Assembly: GCF_029870285.1 (NCBI RefSeq)
Contig: NZ_JACSYA010000003.1
Span: 124,001-188,000, forward strand
Length of the DNA: 64,000 bases
Direction of reading: 5' to 3'
Source of the DNA: Delftia sp. PS-11
GTDB lineage: Bacteria; Pseudomonadota; Gammaproteobacteria; Burkholderiales; Burkholderiaceae_C
The position numbers were made by a program, and so were the translations under genes. Below, in pieces: positions 54,933 to 63,228 of the stretch (positions are counted from its first letter, which is position 1; every line of letters begins with the position of its first letter). The notes below the pieces were generated by a model. That model had not been told where the DNA came from. It did no database searches and worked only from the letters and a program-made list of their open reading frames with translations.

Positions 54933-57206
54933 TCAGAGCGCGGACAGCGCGCCCAGCACCTCGTCCTTCGAGAGCAATTCGCTGAACACCACCGGCGGCT
55001 TGCCCGGCACATGGAGTACATAGACCGGCACGCCGCTGCGGCCCAGCTGCTGCAGCGCCGCCGTGATGGCCGGATCGCGCCGCGTCCAGTCCGCGCGCAG
55101 CAGGGCCACGCCGCGCTGCGCGAAGGCGGCCAGCACCTGCTCATGGCTCAGCGTGGTGCGCTTGTTGACCTGGCAGGTCACGCACCAGGCAGCCGTGAAG
55201 TCCACGAACACGGGTTGGCCTGCGGACTGCAGCTGTGCCACGCGTGCAGCCGACCACGGCTGCCAGCGCTCGCCGGAGCCCGCTTGCGCGGCAGCCTCCG
55301 GCGTGGCGGGAGCCGGTGCGGCGATCAATGGCGCCGCCGTGGCCAGCAGGGCGGCCGACAGCACCACCACCAGTGTCGCCAGAACGGCGCGCGTGCGGCC
55401 CTTGAGCGTCAGCGTCCAGACCAGGGCGCTGAAGGCCAGCAGCAGGGCCAGCAGCGCGGCAGCGACGTCCATGCCGCTTTGGTGGCCCAGCACCCAGACC
55501 AGCCAGACCACGGTGGCGAACATGGGAAAGGCCATGGCACGGCGGAAGGTGTCCATCCAGGCGCCGGGGCGCGGCAGCCAGCGCACCGTGGCGGGCACCA
55601 GGCTGGCCAGCAGGTAGGGCAGGGCCATGCCCAGGCCCAGGGCGGCGAAGACCGCCAGTGCCTGCAGCGCCGGCATGGCAATGGCCAGACCCAGCGAGGC
55701 CCCCATGAAGGGTGCCGTGCAAGGCGATGCGATGGCCACGGCCAGCACGCCTGACAGGAAGGCATCGGCCACCGGGTGGCGCGCATGGGCGGCAGCCCAG
55801 CGGCCTGGCAGCATGGCGCCGAACTCGAACATGCCAGCCAGGTTCAGGCCCAGCAGCGTGAACAGCGCAGCCAGCAGGGCCACAATGGCAGGAGACTGCA
55901 GCTGAAAGCCCCAGCCCAACTGCTCGCCCGCCGCGCGCAGCGCCAGCAGCAGACCGCCCAGCGCCAGAAAGGACAGCACCACGCCCGCCGCATAGGCCAG
56001 CCCGCCCAGGCGCTGGGCACGGCGGTCCTGGCCGTGGCGCGCAAAGCCCAGGATCTTGATGGCCAGCACGGGAAACACGCAGGGCATCAGGTTGAGGATC
56101 AGGCCGCCGGCCAGCCCGCCCAGCAGCGCCATCCACAGGCCGGTGGCGCTGGCGGCAGGCGTGGCGGCCTGGTTGGCAGCCAGGGCCGCCGCCAGCGCAG
56201 GGGAGACTTCGGCCATCGCTGCCGCCTTCCAGCGGCCTTCGACCGGCGCTTGGGCGCGCCATGCCACGGGCTGGCCCTTCTCCAGCGCGGCAGCCCGCTC
56301 GGCAGGCGGCAGTGCCAGCACCACGGGCAGTGTGGCTGGCGTCTCGCCCCGCATGTCGGACAGCGGCACGGTAGCCTCCCAGGCCGCGCCATCCCAGCGC
56401 TGCTGCCAGTCCTTGCCCAGCTCGGCGGCGTGGCGGAAGGTGTCGGGCGATTCAGGGTAAAAGTCCAGCGTGCGCCCCTGCAGGGCTTCGGGCAGGCCCT
56501 CGATGCGCAGCTGTACGCGCTCGTCGGGCAGCTTGCGCTCATCGGTGCTGCCGCTGGCGCCGAGGACCCGTGCACGGACCGTGGCGGCCAGTGCCTTGGG
56601 TTGCAGCGCCCAGGCCCGTGCAAAAGCCTGGCCCTGGCCCGCCGTGCTGCCCTGCGCGGGCAGTTGCAGCTGGAAGTCGCCTTCTTCGGGAATGCACTCC
56701 ACGCGGCAGACCAGCCAGTTCGCATGCAGGCGCAGCTCCAGCCTGCCCGACGCAGGCGGCTTGAAGCCGGCATCCACCTGCACGGGCACAGGCAGCAGCA
56801 CCTGGCCTTCATAGCCGTAGTTGGCCAGCGGGCCCACGCGCAGCACTTCGGGTACGGGCCATTGGATCGCGCCTGCCGTCAGGCCCGTGGGCAACTGCCA
56901 GTTCAATTCCGTGGCCAGACCCGAGTCCCCGGCATTCTTCCAGTAGGTATGCCAGCCGGGCTGGTGGGAGATGAGCAGGCCCAGCCACAGGGTCTGGCCG
57001 GGCTGCACGCCCTCTGGGGCCTGGGCCACCAGTTCGGCGCGCACACGCGGAGTCTCCACGGCGGCCCCTGGGGCGCCGGGGGCTTTCAGCCGGATCTGTG
57101 CGCTGGCGCTGAAACTGATGGCGCTGGCCACCGCCAGAACAAGGGTGAGCAGCCAGAAGGCAAGGCGCAGGCGCCCCGGGGAGTGCGAGAAGGGTTGAAA
57201 CGGCAT
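54933..57206 (-). CDS. dsbD: Thiol:disulfide interchange protein DsbD (ScsB-like)
   Basis: A 757-residue protein. A signal anchor (residues ~15-40) is followed by an N-terminal periplasmic domain with WLVCRVECIPEEG, then a CcdA-like membrane core with the redox cysteines in ILNLMPCVFPVLAIK and IASPCTAPFMGA, and a C-terminal thioredoxin domain with TAAWCVTCQVNKRT. Electrons pass from cytoplasmic thioredoxin through the membrane pair to periplasmic partners. The long N-terminal domain resembles ScsB-type DsbD. The ATG at 57206 (MPFQPFSHS) is chosen because it directly precedes the signal sequence. Confidence 0.9.
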   Translation of the reverse strand: MPFQPFSHSPGRLRLAFWLLTLVLAVASAISFSASAQIRLKAPGAPGAAVETPRVRAELVAQAPEGVQPGQTLWLGLLISHQPGWHTYWKNAGDSGLATELNWQLPTGLTAGAIQWPVPEVLRVGPLANYGYEGQVLLPVPVQVDAGFKPPASGRLELRLHANWLVCRVECIPEEGDFQLQLPAQGSTAGQGQAFARAWALQPKALAATVRARVLGASGSTDERKLPDERVQLRIEGLPEALQGRTLDFYPESPDTFRHAAELGKDWQQRWDGAAWEATVPLSDMRGETPATLPVVLALPPAERAAALEKGQPVAWRAQAPVEGRWKAAAMAEVSPALAAALAANQAATPAASATGLWMALLGGLAGGLILNLMPCVFPVLAIKILGFARHGQDRRAQRLGGLAYAAGVVLSFLALGGLLLALRAAGEQLGWGFQLQSPAIVALLAALFTLLGLNLAGMFEFGAMLPGRWAAAHARHPVADAFLSGVLAVAIASPCTAPFMGASLGLAIAMPALQALAVFAALGLGMALPYLLASLVPATVRWLPRPGAWMDTFRRAMAFPMFATVVWLVWVLGHQSGMDVAAALLALLLAFSALVWTLTLKGRTRAVLATLVVVLSAALLATAAPLIAAPAPATPEAAAQAGSGERWQPWSAARVAQLQSAGQPVFVDFTAAWCVTCQVNKRTTLSHEQVLAAFAQRGVALLRADWTRRDPAITAALQQLGRSGVPVYVLHVPGKPPVVFSELLSKDEVLGALSAL

Positions 57207-57386
57207 GGCGGACTGTGGGAGCTGGGGGCGTGGTTTTGGTTCCCACGGCGGCATGGCGCATCGTCGTTGCGCCGATTGGCAAAACATATCGTCGCATAGG
57301 CGCTTGGTATTGGACAGGCCAGCGCCTGCATAGCCATCATGCATCAGCCACCCATCCGGGATAGGGCATGACAGGAGACACATATC

Positions 57387-58361
57387 ATGATGGAGACTTC
57401 ACGCCGCCGCTTCCTGGGCGCCGTGGCAGCCACCGCTGCCGCCGGCTCCTGGCCCGCACAGGCCCGCGCCGCCGCCTATCCCGACAAGGCCGTGCGCGTC
57501 ATCGTGCCCTTTGCCGCAGGCGGCACCACCGACATGGTGGCGCGGCTGACCATGCAAAAGCTTGCCGAGATCACGGGCCAGTCCTTTGTGGTGGACAACA
57601 AGGGAGGCGCCAACGGCGTGATAGGGACCGAGCTGGCGGCGCGTGCCGCGCCCGATGGCTACACGCTGCTGATGAACACGGCGGGCGCGCAGACGCTGAG
57701 CCCTGTGCTCTACAAGACCGGCTACGAGGCACTGGCCAGCTTCGAGCCCATCAGCCACCTGTGCGACGTGGGCTTTGTGGTCATCGCCCGCAAGGACCTG
57801 CCCGCCGCCAGCCTGCAGGAGCTGATCGCCATGGCCAGGCAGGGCCAACCGCTGAGTGCTTCCTCGGGAAGCAGCATGATTGCCCTCATCACCGAGCAGT
57901 TCAAGAAAGTGATTGGCGTGCCGGGCATCGTCAATGCCCAGTACAAGGGCACGGCGCCCCAGATGCAGGCCGTGGTCTCTGGCGAGGTGGATTTTTCGTT
58001 TGACTCCTTCGTCTCGGTCGAGATGATCCGCACCGGCAAGGTCAAGGCCCTGGCCGTGCTGCTGCCCCAGCGCGCCGAAGGCTTTCCCCAGGTGCCCACG
58101 GCCAGGGAGGCGGGCCTGGAGGGCATGGAGTTCAGTTCCTGGTCGGGCCTGCTGGCGCCCAGGGGCACGCCCCGGGAAATCGTGCTCCAGCTCGTGCAGC
58201 ACATGGACACGGTCATGCAGATGCCCGATGTGCGGGCCCGCCTGCAGAGCTACAGCTACATGCCGCGCCGGGGAACGCCCGAGGCGTTCGCACGCCTGAT
58301 CGAGTCCGACCACGCGCGCTGGAAGCGCATCGTCAAGGAGTCCGGCTTCCAGACGGAGTAG
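57387..58361 (+). CDS. Bug/TctC-family periplasmic receptor (creatininase operon)
   Basis: A 324-residue Bug receptor with ATG 57387 preceded by CAGGAGAC. The N-terminus is a twin-arginine-like signal (TSRRRFLGAVAAT). The VRVIVPFAAGGTTDMVAR and VVDNKGGANGVIGTE blocks are complete. It is followed after 3 bp by a creatininase-family amidohydrolase gene, so the ligand is probably a lactam or amide acid that the enzyme opens. Confidence 0.87.
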   Translation: MMETSRRRFLGAVAATAAAGSWPAQARAAAYPDKAVRVIVPFAAGGTTDMVARLTMQKLAEITGQSFVVDNKGGANGVIGTELAARAAPDGYTLLMNTAGAQTLSPVLYKTGYEALASFEPISHLCDVGFVVIARKDLPAASLQELIAMARQGQPLSASSGSSMIALITEQFKKVIGVPGIVNAQYKGTAPQMQAVVSGEVDFSFDSFVSVEMIRTGKVKALAVLLPQRAEGFPQVPTAREAGLEGMEFSSWSGLLAPRGTPREIVLQLVQHMDTVMQMPDVRARLQSYSYMPRRGTPEAFARLIESDHARWKRIVKESGFQTE

Positions 58362-58364
58362 GCC

Positions 58365-59252
58365 ATGGGCCGGGCTAAGATCACGCCCATGCCAAGTTCC
58401 CCGCTCCCGCAGACCTCTCTTGATGCATGGCCCTCGCGCTGGTGGGCCGAGGCCTCGGCCCGCGATTTCGCGCTGGCCCAGGCCAGCGGGCTGGCCGCCA
58501 GGACCGTGGCCGTGCTGCCCGTGGCCGCTGTGGAGCAGCACGGGCCGCACCTGCCCCTGTTCGTCGATGCGCGGCTGCTGCAGGGCGTGATCGATGCGGC
58601 GCTGGCGCTGCTGCCCGCCAGCCTGCCCGTGCTGTTTCTGCCGCCGCAGAACATCGGTTTCAGCGTGGAGCACCAGTCCTTTGCGGGCACGCTGACGCTG
58701 ACGCCGGCCACGCTGATCGCGCTGTGGACCGAACTGGGCGCCTGCGTGGCGCGCGCCGGTGTGCGCCGGCTGCTGCTGCTCAACGGCCATGGCGGACAGG
58801 TCAGCGTGATGGACATCGTGGCGCGCGAGCTGCGCATGCGCCATGGCCTGCTGGTCTACAGCAGCAGCTGGTTCGGCCTGGTGGACGAGGCGGCCAATGC
58901 GCAGTTCAGCGCGCATGAGCACCGCTTCGGCATCCATGGCGGCGAGGTCGAGACCTCGATGATGCTGCACCTGGCGCCCGGGACGGTGCAGATGGCCCAT
59001 GCACGCGACTTCCACTCCACCTCCGAGGACCGTGCCGGACGCCACGCCCTGCTGGGCAACGGGCGCAGCGCCAAGATGGGCTGGGCCATCGAGGACTACA
59101 ACCCCTGCGGTGCGGTGGGCAACGCTGCCGGTGCCACGGCCGCGCGGGGGGCGGCCATGGTCGAGGCGTCGGCCCGGGGGCTGGTGCAGCTGCTGTCGGA
59201 AATGCATGCACTGGCGCCCGATACCGTGGGGCGTGCGCCGCAGCCCCTGTAG
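58365..59252 (+). CDS. Creatininase-family amidohydrolase
   Basis: A 295-residue enzyme. The family motifs are present: VAAVEQHGPHLPLFVDARL (first metal site, EQHG and Asp), LLLNGHGGQVSV (NGHGG; the usual Asn after is Gln) and FGIHGGEVETSMML (HxGxxE). Such enzymes open amide or lactam rings with two metals; creatininase itself is one of several activities, including amidase steps in cofactor and riboflavin breakdown. ATG 58365 lies 3 bp after the Bug stop, so the pair is co-transcribed; ATG 58389 is an alternative start. Confidence 0.8.
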   Translation: MGRAKITPMPSSPLPQTSLDAWPSRWWAEASARDFALAQASGLAARTVAVLPVAAVEQHGPHLPLFVDARLLQGVIDAALALLPASLPVLFLPPQNIGFSVEHQSFAGTLTLTPATLIALWTELGACVARAGVRRLLLLNGHGGQVSVMDIVARELRMRHGLLVYSSSWFGLVDEAANAQFSAHEHRFGIHGGEVETSMMLHLAPGTVQMAHARDFHSTSEDRAGRHALLGNGRSAKMGWAIEDYNPCGAVGNAAGATAARGAAMVEASARGLVQLLSEMHALAPDTVGRAPQPL

Positions 59253-59268
59253 CCTGTCAGCCTGCCTG

Positions 59269-60243
59269 CTACTGCTTCGGTATCCTGGCCTGGACGATCA
59301 CATCGCCCCAGCGCTTGATCTCCGACTGCAACAGCCGCGCCGCCTGTTCGGGCGTGCTGGACTGCGCCTGCACATTCATTTCGCGCAGCTTCTGCGTGAC
59401 TTCGGGTGAATCCACGGCAGCGGCAATCTCTTTGTTCAGGCGGGCGATGATGTCCGGCGGCGTCTTCGAGGGCGCGGCCAGCGCGTTCCAGGAAGAGGCT
59501 GCAAACCCCTTGACGCCCGACTCCTGGGCCGTGGGCACACCGGGCAGCAGCGGCGAGCGCTTGTCGCCGGTAACGGCCAGCAGGGTCACTGCCCTGGAGC
59601 TGATCTGCCCCGTGATCGGCGCAAGGATTTCCACGGCTGCATCGATCTGCTTGCCGCGCAGGGCCGTGATCACGGCGGGCGTGCCGTTGAAAGGAACGAT
59701 CTGGGCATTGATGCCGGCAGTGCTCTTGAACAGCTCGGCCGCCAGGTGCTGTGTGCTGCCGATGGCAATGCTGCCGATGTTGAGCTGGCCGGGATGGGCC
59801 TTGGCATAGGCCAGCAGATCGCCCAGGCTCTTGAAGCGCGAGTCCCCGGCCGCCAGGATGCCGATATCGAAATAGCCCAGCGTCGAAACCGGCGTGAAGT
59901 CCTTGACCATGTCAAAAGGCAACTGGCTGAACAGGCCCACGGTGACCGCGCTGCCATTGGACATGAGCAGCAGCGTATGCCCGTCGGGCGCGGACTTGGC
60001 CACGGCATCCGCCGCGCCGATGCCGCCCGCACCGGGCTTGTTGTCGATGATGACCGGCTGGCCCAACTGCGTGGACAGCTTCTGCGCCACGATGCGCGAA
60101 GTCACATCGGCCACGCCGCCTGCCCCGAAAGGCACGACGATGCGGATGGGCTTGCTGGACAGGGGCTGCGCCTGGGCCCCGGGGCCGGACAGCAGCAAGG
60201 CAGCGCAGGCCAGGGCACTGCACGCGAATCGGCGTTTGTTCAT
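59269..60243 (-). CDS. Bug/TctC-family periplasmic receptor
   Basis: A 324-residue Bug receptor, ATG 60243 (MNKRRFACSALACAALLLSG), with a signal cut near AQAQ. The mature part has IRIVVPFGAGGVADVTSR and VIIDNKPGAGGIGAAD. It is convergent with the creatininase gene (17 bp apart) and stands alone. Its upstream leader (ttgtctcctggc ... gcaaaa ... accgg) reappears in weaker form at 60480-60565, which is part of the duplication described for this region. Confidence 0.87.
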   Translation of the reverse strand: MNKRRFACSALACAALLLSGPGAQAQPLSSKPIRIVVPFGAGGVADVTSRIVAQKLSTQLGQPVIIDNKPGAGGIGAADAVAKSAPDGHTLLLMSNGSAVTVGLFSQLPFDMVKDFTPVSTLGYFDIGILAAGDSRFKSLGDLLAYAKAHPGQLNIGSIAIGSTQHLAAELFKSTAGINAQIVPFNGTPAVITALRGKQIDAAVEILAPITGQISSRAVTLLAVTGDKRSPLLPGVPTAQESGVKGFAASSWNALAAPSKTPPDIIARLNKEIAAAVDSPEVTQKLREMNVQAQSSTPEQAARLLQSEIKRWGDVIVQARIPKQ

Positions 60244-60360
60244 TGCGGTCGTTGTCTCCTGGCCTGCAAGTGTGGCGCAAAAGCACCGGCAGACCCAGAG
60301 GCTTGCTGTTCTGGCAGCTATGCCCTTGCGTGATAGCTGCGACATACAAGCCGTGCCACT

Positions 60361-60440
60361 TCAAGCATGCGTGATCCAGCTGCGGTGCTCGTCTGTGTCC
60401 AGGTGGTTGAGCGTGTTGAATGCCTGCAGCATCAGGTGCT
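60361..60440 (-). pseudogene. 3'-end remnant of the histidine-phosphatase gene
   Basis: Eighty bases match the 3' end of the gene at 61358-62032 at 74 positions by eye, including the stop codon. Translated, it gives LMLQAFNTLNHLDTDEHRSWITHA-stop against LMLQTFNTLNHLDTDEHRSWITHA-stop; nearly all changes are silent. No start or active-site part remains. The pattern points to recombination with an allele from a related strain, leaving this tail. The other 300 bases of the 60244-60621 gap hold only a weak copy of the Bug leader sequence. Confidence 0.8.
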
Positions 60441-60621
60441 GTGGCCGATGTGGGCTGCAGCCCGCTTGTGCGTGGTGATTCCTTGTCTCCTGGCGTCGCG
60501 CATTTAGTGCAAAAGGCGCACCGGCCTGAGTGCTGCGCTGTTTTGCCTGACTGGCAGCCGATAAGATATTTTCAATTCACTTCGTCGTCAGTTGTGTTTT
60601 GAAGTACGAGAGTCATTTGTG

Positions 60622-61317
60622 ATGAAATGCATTTTCAAATCATTTGCCATTGTTTTGCTGGCAACAATGCTCGCCGCCTGTGGTGACAAGGAGCCTGAGC
60701 AGCGTGCTGCATTCATGCAGTTTCTTCAGACTCGTCTGATTGACAAACCAGGTGTGCGCGTGCCAAAGCTCACCGATGAAGAGAAAAAATCTTTGGGTGG
60801 CTATGCAGAGCATTACGCGGTCATCACCGAATTCAGCTCCGGCATGGATACATCGATCAAACCATTGGGCAGCCTGATTCAAAAGGCACGTTTGCGATCG
60901 CTGGGCGATATCATCGCGCACCGCGAGGATCTGGAAATGGTGCGCACAGCAGCGAACGATATTGCCACCGTGCTCAATACGCAGCAAAGCAGGGCTGATG
61001 CAGCCCGCGGGCAGCTCAGGCAACCCGATGACCTCAAGAAGGTTTATGACAAAGCCTACGACAAGACCGTCACTCTGCCCGCCAGTACCTATCGGGAGGT
61101 GCTGCCGCAAATCAACGCCACCATCGACAGCAGTCTGAAAATCATCGACTACGTGAATCAGCACAAGGCACAGATCGAAATATCCGGCTCGGCAGTCCGT
61201 GTCAACGATCCGGCGGTTCAGGAAAATCTCAATGCCCTGCTGCAAGACCTCAACACCCAGGCGCGCAGCACACAGCAGGCGCAGGCCCGCGTACAAGCCA
61301 TCATGTACGGCCGATAG
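60622..61317 (+). CDS. DUF3053 family lipoprotein (YiaF-like)
   Basis: A 231-residue protein, ATG 60622 (MKCIFKSFAIVLLATMLAACGD), with a lipoprotein signal peptide ending in the lipobox LAAC. The mature part is helical and matches DUF3053: EPEQRAAFMQFLQTRLIDK, LTDEEKKSLGGYAEHYAVI and DDLKKVYDKAYDKTVTLPAS. The family, exemplified by E. coli YiaF, is a cell-envelope lipoprotein of unknown function. Base and codon use are lower in GC than the neighbours, and the gene sits between two copies of the phosphatase 3' end, so it was probably gained by transfer. Confidence 0.8.
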   Translation: MKCIFKSFAIVLLATMLAACGDKEPEQRAAFMQFLQTRLIDKPGVRVPKLTDEEKKSLGGYAEHYAVITEFSSGMDTSIKPLGSLIQKARLRSLGDIIAHREDLEMVRTAANDIATVLNTQQSRADAARGQLRQPDDLKKVYDKAYDKTVTLPASTYREVLPQINATIDSSLKIIDYVNQHKAQIEISGSAVRVNDPAVQENLNALLQDLNTQARSTQQAQARVQAIMYGR

Positions 61318-61357
61318 CCTTGCTGGATTTGCTGCCTGCCGTGACGGCTGCGTCGCC

Positions 61358-62032
61358 TCAGGCGTGCGTGATCCAGCTGCGGTGCTCGTCCGTGTCCAGG
61401 TGGTTGAGCGTGTTGAAGGTCTGCAGCATCAGGCGCTTGGAGCTGGTCGTGAATTCGGTCACGGCACTGTTGCGGATGCGCATGTTCAGCGCGATGGTGA
61501 CTTCGGGCGCTGTGCCCAGCACATGGCCGACAGCCGTGGAGATGGGCCCCCCGCTGCTGACCAGCAGCACGTTTTCGCCGGCATGCGCGTGGCGCACGCG
61601 CTCCAGCACCTGGCGCACGCCCTCGGAAAAGGCCTCCCAGCTGGGCATGCCCTGGGGGCTGATGGTGCCGGCCATCCACTGGGCCAGCGCGTCGCACAGC
61701 AGCCGGAAGTGGTGGCGGTACAGCTCGGGCGTATCGGGCCTGGGCAGCGGCGCGGGATGGATGGCCTGCAGCAGGGCGTCGCTGTCGTATTCGTCCAGCG
61801 CAGGCATCACCTGCGGCGCGGGCGGCGTGGTGCCCAGCCCCTCTGTGATGCCTGCCAGGGTCTGCGCATGGCGCCGCAGCGAGCCTGTGTAGACCGCATC
61901 GAAGCGCAGGCCGCGCTCGCGCCAGTAGGCGCCCAGCCGCTGCGACTGCGCTGTGCCGCGCGCGCTGAGCTGGTCGTAGTCATCCGCGCCAAACGAGGCC
62001 TGGCCGTGGCGCACAAGATAGAGCGTTCCCAT
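61358..62032 (-). CDS. Histidine phosphatase (phosphoglycerate mutase-like)
   Basis: A 224-residue protein of the histidine-phosphatase superfamily. The catalytic RHG motif is at the start (LYLVRHGQASF), and the second His is in VLLVSSGGPIST, where the usual H is replaced by S-G (LVSSGG), a variation seen in some members. The C-terminal block (LNHLDTDEHRSWITHA) is the part duplicated at 60361. Expected activity is phosphomonoester hydrolysis, substrate unknown. ATG 62032 starts directly before the RHG strand. Confidence 0.82.
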   Translation of the reverse strand: MGTLYLVRHGQASFGADDYDQLSARGTAQSQRLGAYWRERGLRFDAVYTGSLRRHAQTLAGITEGLGTTPPAPQVMPALDEYDSDALLQAIHPAPLPRPDTPELYRHHFRLLCDALAQWMAGTISPQGMPSWEAFSEGVRQVLERVRHAHAGENVLLVSSGGPISTAVGHVLGTAPEVTIALNMRIRNSAVTEFTTSSKRLMLQTFNTLNHLDTDEHRSWITHA

Positions 62033-62120
62033 GCGGCGGATTGTGGACAGCGGCGCGGCCGCTGTTTGTCCTGCGTGCGACTGGCTGGCGCCTTGGCGAC
62101 AGGGATACGGTGCCCAGGGC

Positions 62121-63146
62121 CTAGAGCAGCACCTGGCCTTTGACGCAGTCCACGACATGGCCGCCGATCCACAGGCTGCCGTGCCCGTCTTCGCTCACGT
62201 GGACGCGCCCGTCGCGTCCCACGCAGCAGCCCTGGCTGGCAATGTAGGGCGCGCGCAACAGACCTTCGCCGCGCAGCCACAGCGCCAGGCTGGCATTGAG
62301 GCTGCCCGTGACAGGATCTTCGGCCACGCCCATGGGACTGGCAAAGCCGCGCACTTCCAGGTTGGGCGGCACCCCGCCGGGCGACGCTTCGCCGGGCGGC
62401 ACCCCGCTGGGCGACACACCGCTGGGCGACACACCGCTGGGCGGCACTCCGCCGGACATGCGCTGTCCTGTTGCAAAGGCGCGCGCCTCGCGGCTGCTGC
62501 GGCCGATCAGGGCCGGTGCCGCCTGTGCATCGCCATAAAGGGCGCAGGCACCCACCTTGGCATTCAACGCCTTCAGGCGTGCATGGTCAGGCTCCAGCGC
62601 CAGCACCTGGTCGGGATCCTCGAAGAGCACGCCCATCCAGCGCGGACCGTTGTCCAGCCAGGCCGCGCGCAGGATCTGCTGCGGCGCCACGCCCAGCGCC
62701 TGGGCCACGTCAGCCAGCAGGGCTGGCTCCACGGCGCTGATGGCGGTGGGCGGCGCCTCGAAGGCCAGGCGCCCGTCCTGGCGCACGATGCCGATCAATC
62801 CTTTGGCGCATTCCTGGACGATGCGCTGCGGCTGCCGTGGCATGCCGCCATGCGCCAGCCAGGCATGGCAGCTGCCCAGCGTGGGGTGGCCCGCAAAAGG
62901 CAGCTCGCCGCCCGGCGTGAAGATGCGCACGCGGTAGTCGGCGCCTGCCGCTTCGCCGGCGGGCGTGGGCGGCAGCACAAAGGTGGTTTCCGATAGGTTG
63001 GTCCAGGCTGCGAAGGACTGCATCTGCGCATCGCTCAGGCCCGTGGCGTCAAGCACCACGGCCAGTGGATTTCCCATGTAGGGCCGGGCCGTGAATACGT
63101 CCACAGTCATGAAAGGGCGCTGGCGGGGATCTGGAGTGGAAATCAT
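62121..63146 (-). CDS. PhzF-family isomerase/epimerase-like protein with internal repeat
   Basis: A 341-residue PhzF-family protein. The catalytic Glu is in [13 protein letters not shown], and [13 protein letters not shown] and [17 protein letters not shown] are the two conserved Gly-rich blocks. Members rearrange or isomerise small metabolites; PhzF itself acts in phenazine synthesis, but no phz genes are here. Between residues ~230 and 262 lies an insertion made of 5-residue units ([10 protein letters not shown]) coded by six 15-bp repeats (62368-62457), which most relatives lack. ATG 63146 ([11 protein letters not shown]) is the first in frame; MTVDVFT at 63110 is an alternative. Confidence 0.82.
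   Translation of the reverse strand: MISTPDPRQRPFMTVDVFTARPYMGNPLAVVLDATGLSDAQMQSFAAWTNLSETTFVLPPTPAGEAAGADYRVRIFTPGGELPFAGHPTLGSCHAWLAHGGMPRQPQRIVQECAKGLIGIVRQDGRLAFEAPPTAISAVEPALLADVAQALGVAPQQILRAAWLDNGPRWMGVLFEDPDQVLALEPDHARLKALNAKVGACALYGDAQAAPALIGRSSREARAFATGQRMSGGVPPSGVSPSGVSPSGVPPGEASPGGVPPNLEVRGFASPMGVAEDPVTGSLNASLALWLRGEGLLRAPYIASQGCCVGRDGRVHVSEDGHGSLWIGGHVVDCVKGQVLL
62368..62457. repeat. Six 15-bp tandem repeats inside the phzF-like gene
   Basis: Units of the type GGCACCCCGCTGGGC / GACACACCGCTGGGC run head to tail six times; two neighbouring units (62413 and 62428) are identical. Each unit codes for five residues in the minus frame, so gain or loss of units keeps the frame. Confidence 0.9.
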
Positions 63147-63186
63147 GGTGCGGGACGGGTGCGCAAGTGGCGGTTGGCGATGAAAA

Positions 63187-63207
63187 AAGCCGGCAGCAAG
63201 CCGGCTT
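63187..63207 (-). terminator. Intrinsic terminator of the aminotransferase gene
   Basis: AAGCCGGC-AGCAA-GCCGGCTT is followed on the minus strand by a T-run (complement of the A-run at 63183-63188), 22 bp after the aminotransferase stop. Confidence 0.8.
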
Positions 63208-63228
63208 GTGCAGGCAGCCGCTGCGGCG

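Noticed and set aside
60244..62032. Duplicated 80-bp ends as insertion-sequence or transposon borders
   Set aside because: There is no transposase and no terminal inverted repeat; the copies are a gene 3' end, which fits homologous recombination better.
62368..62457. Tandem repeat as a CRISPR array
   Set aside because: The 15-bp units have no spacers and are in frame inside a coding region.
62121..63146. Phenazine biosynthesis from the PhzF-like protein
   Set aside because: No other phz genes are present, and PhzF-family members are widespread with other functions.
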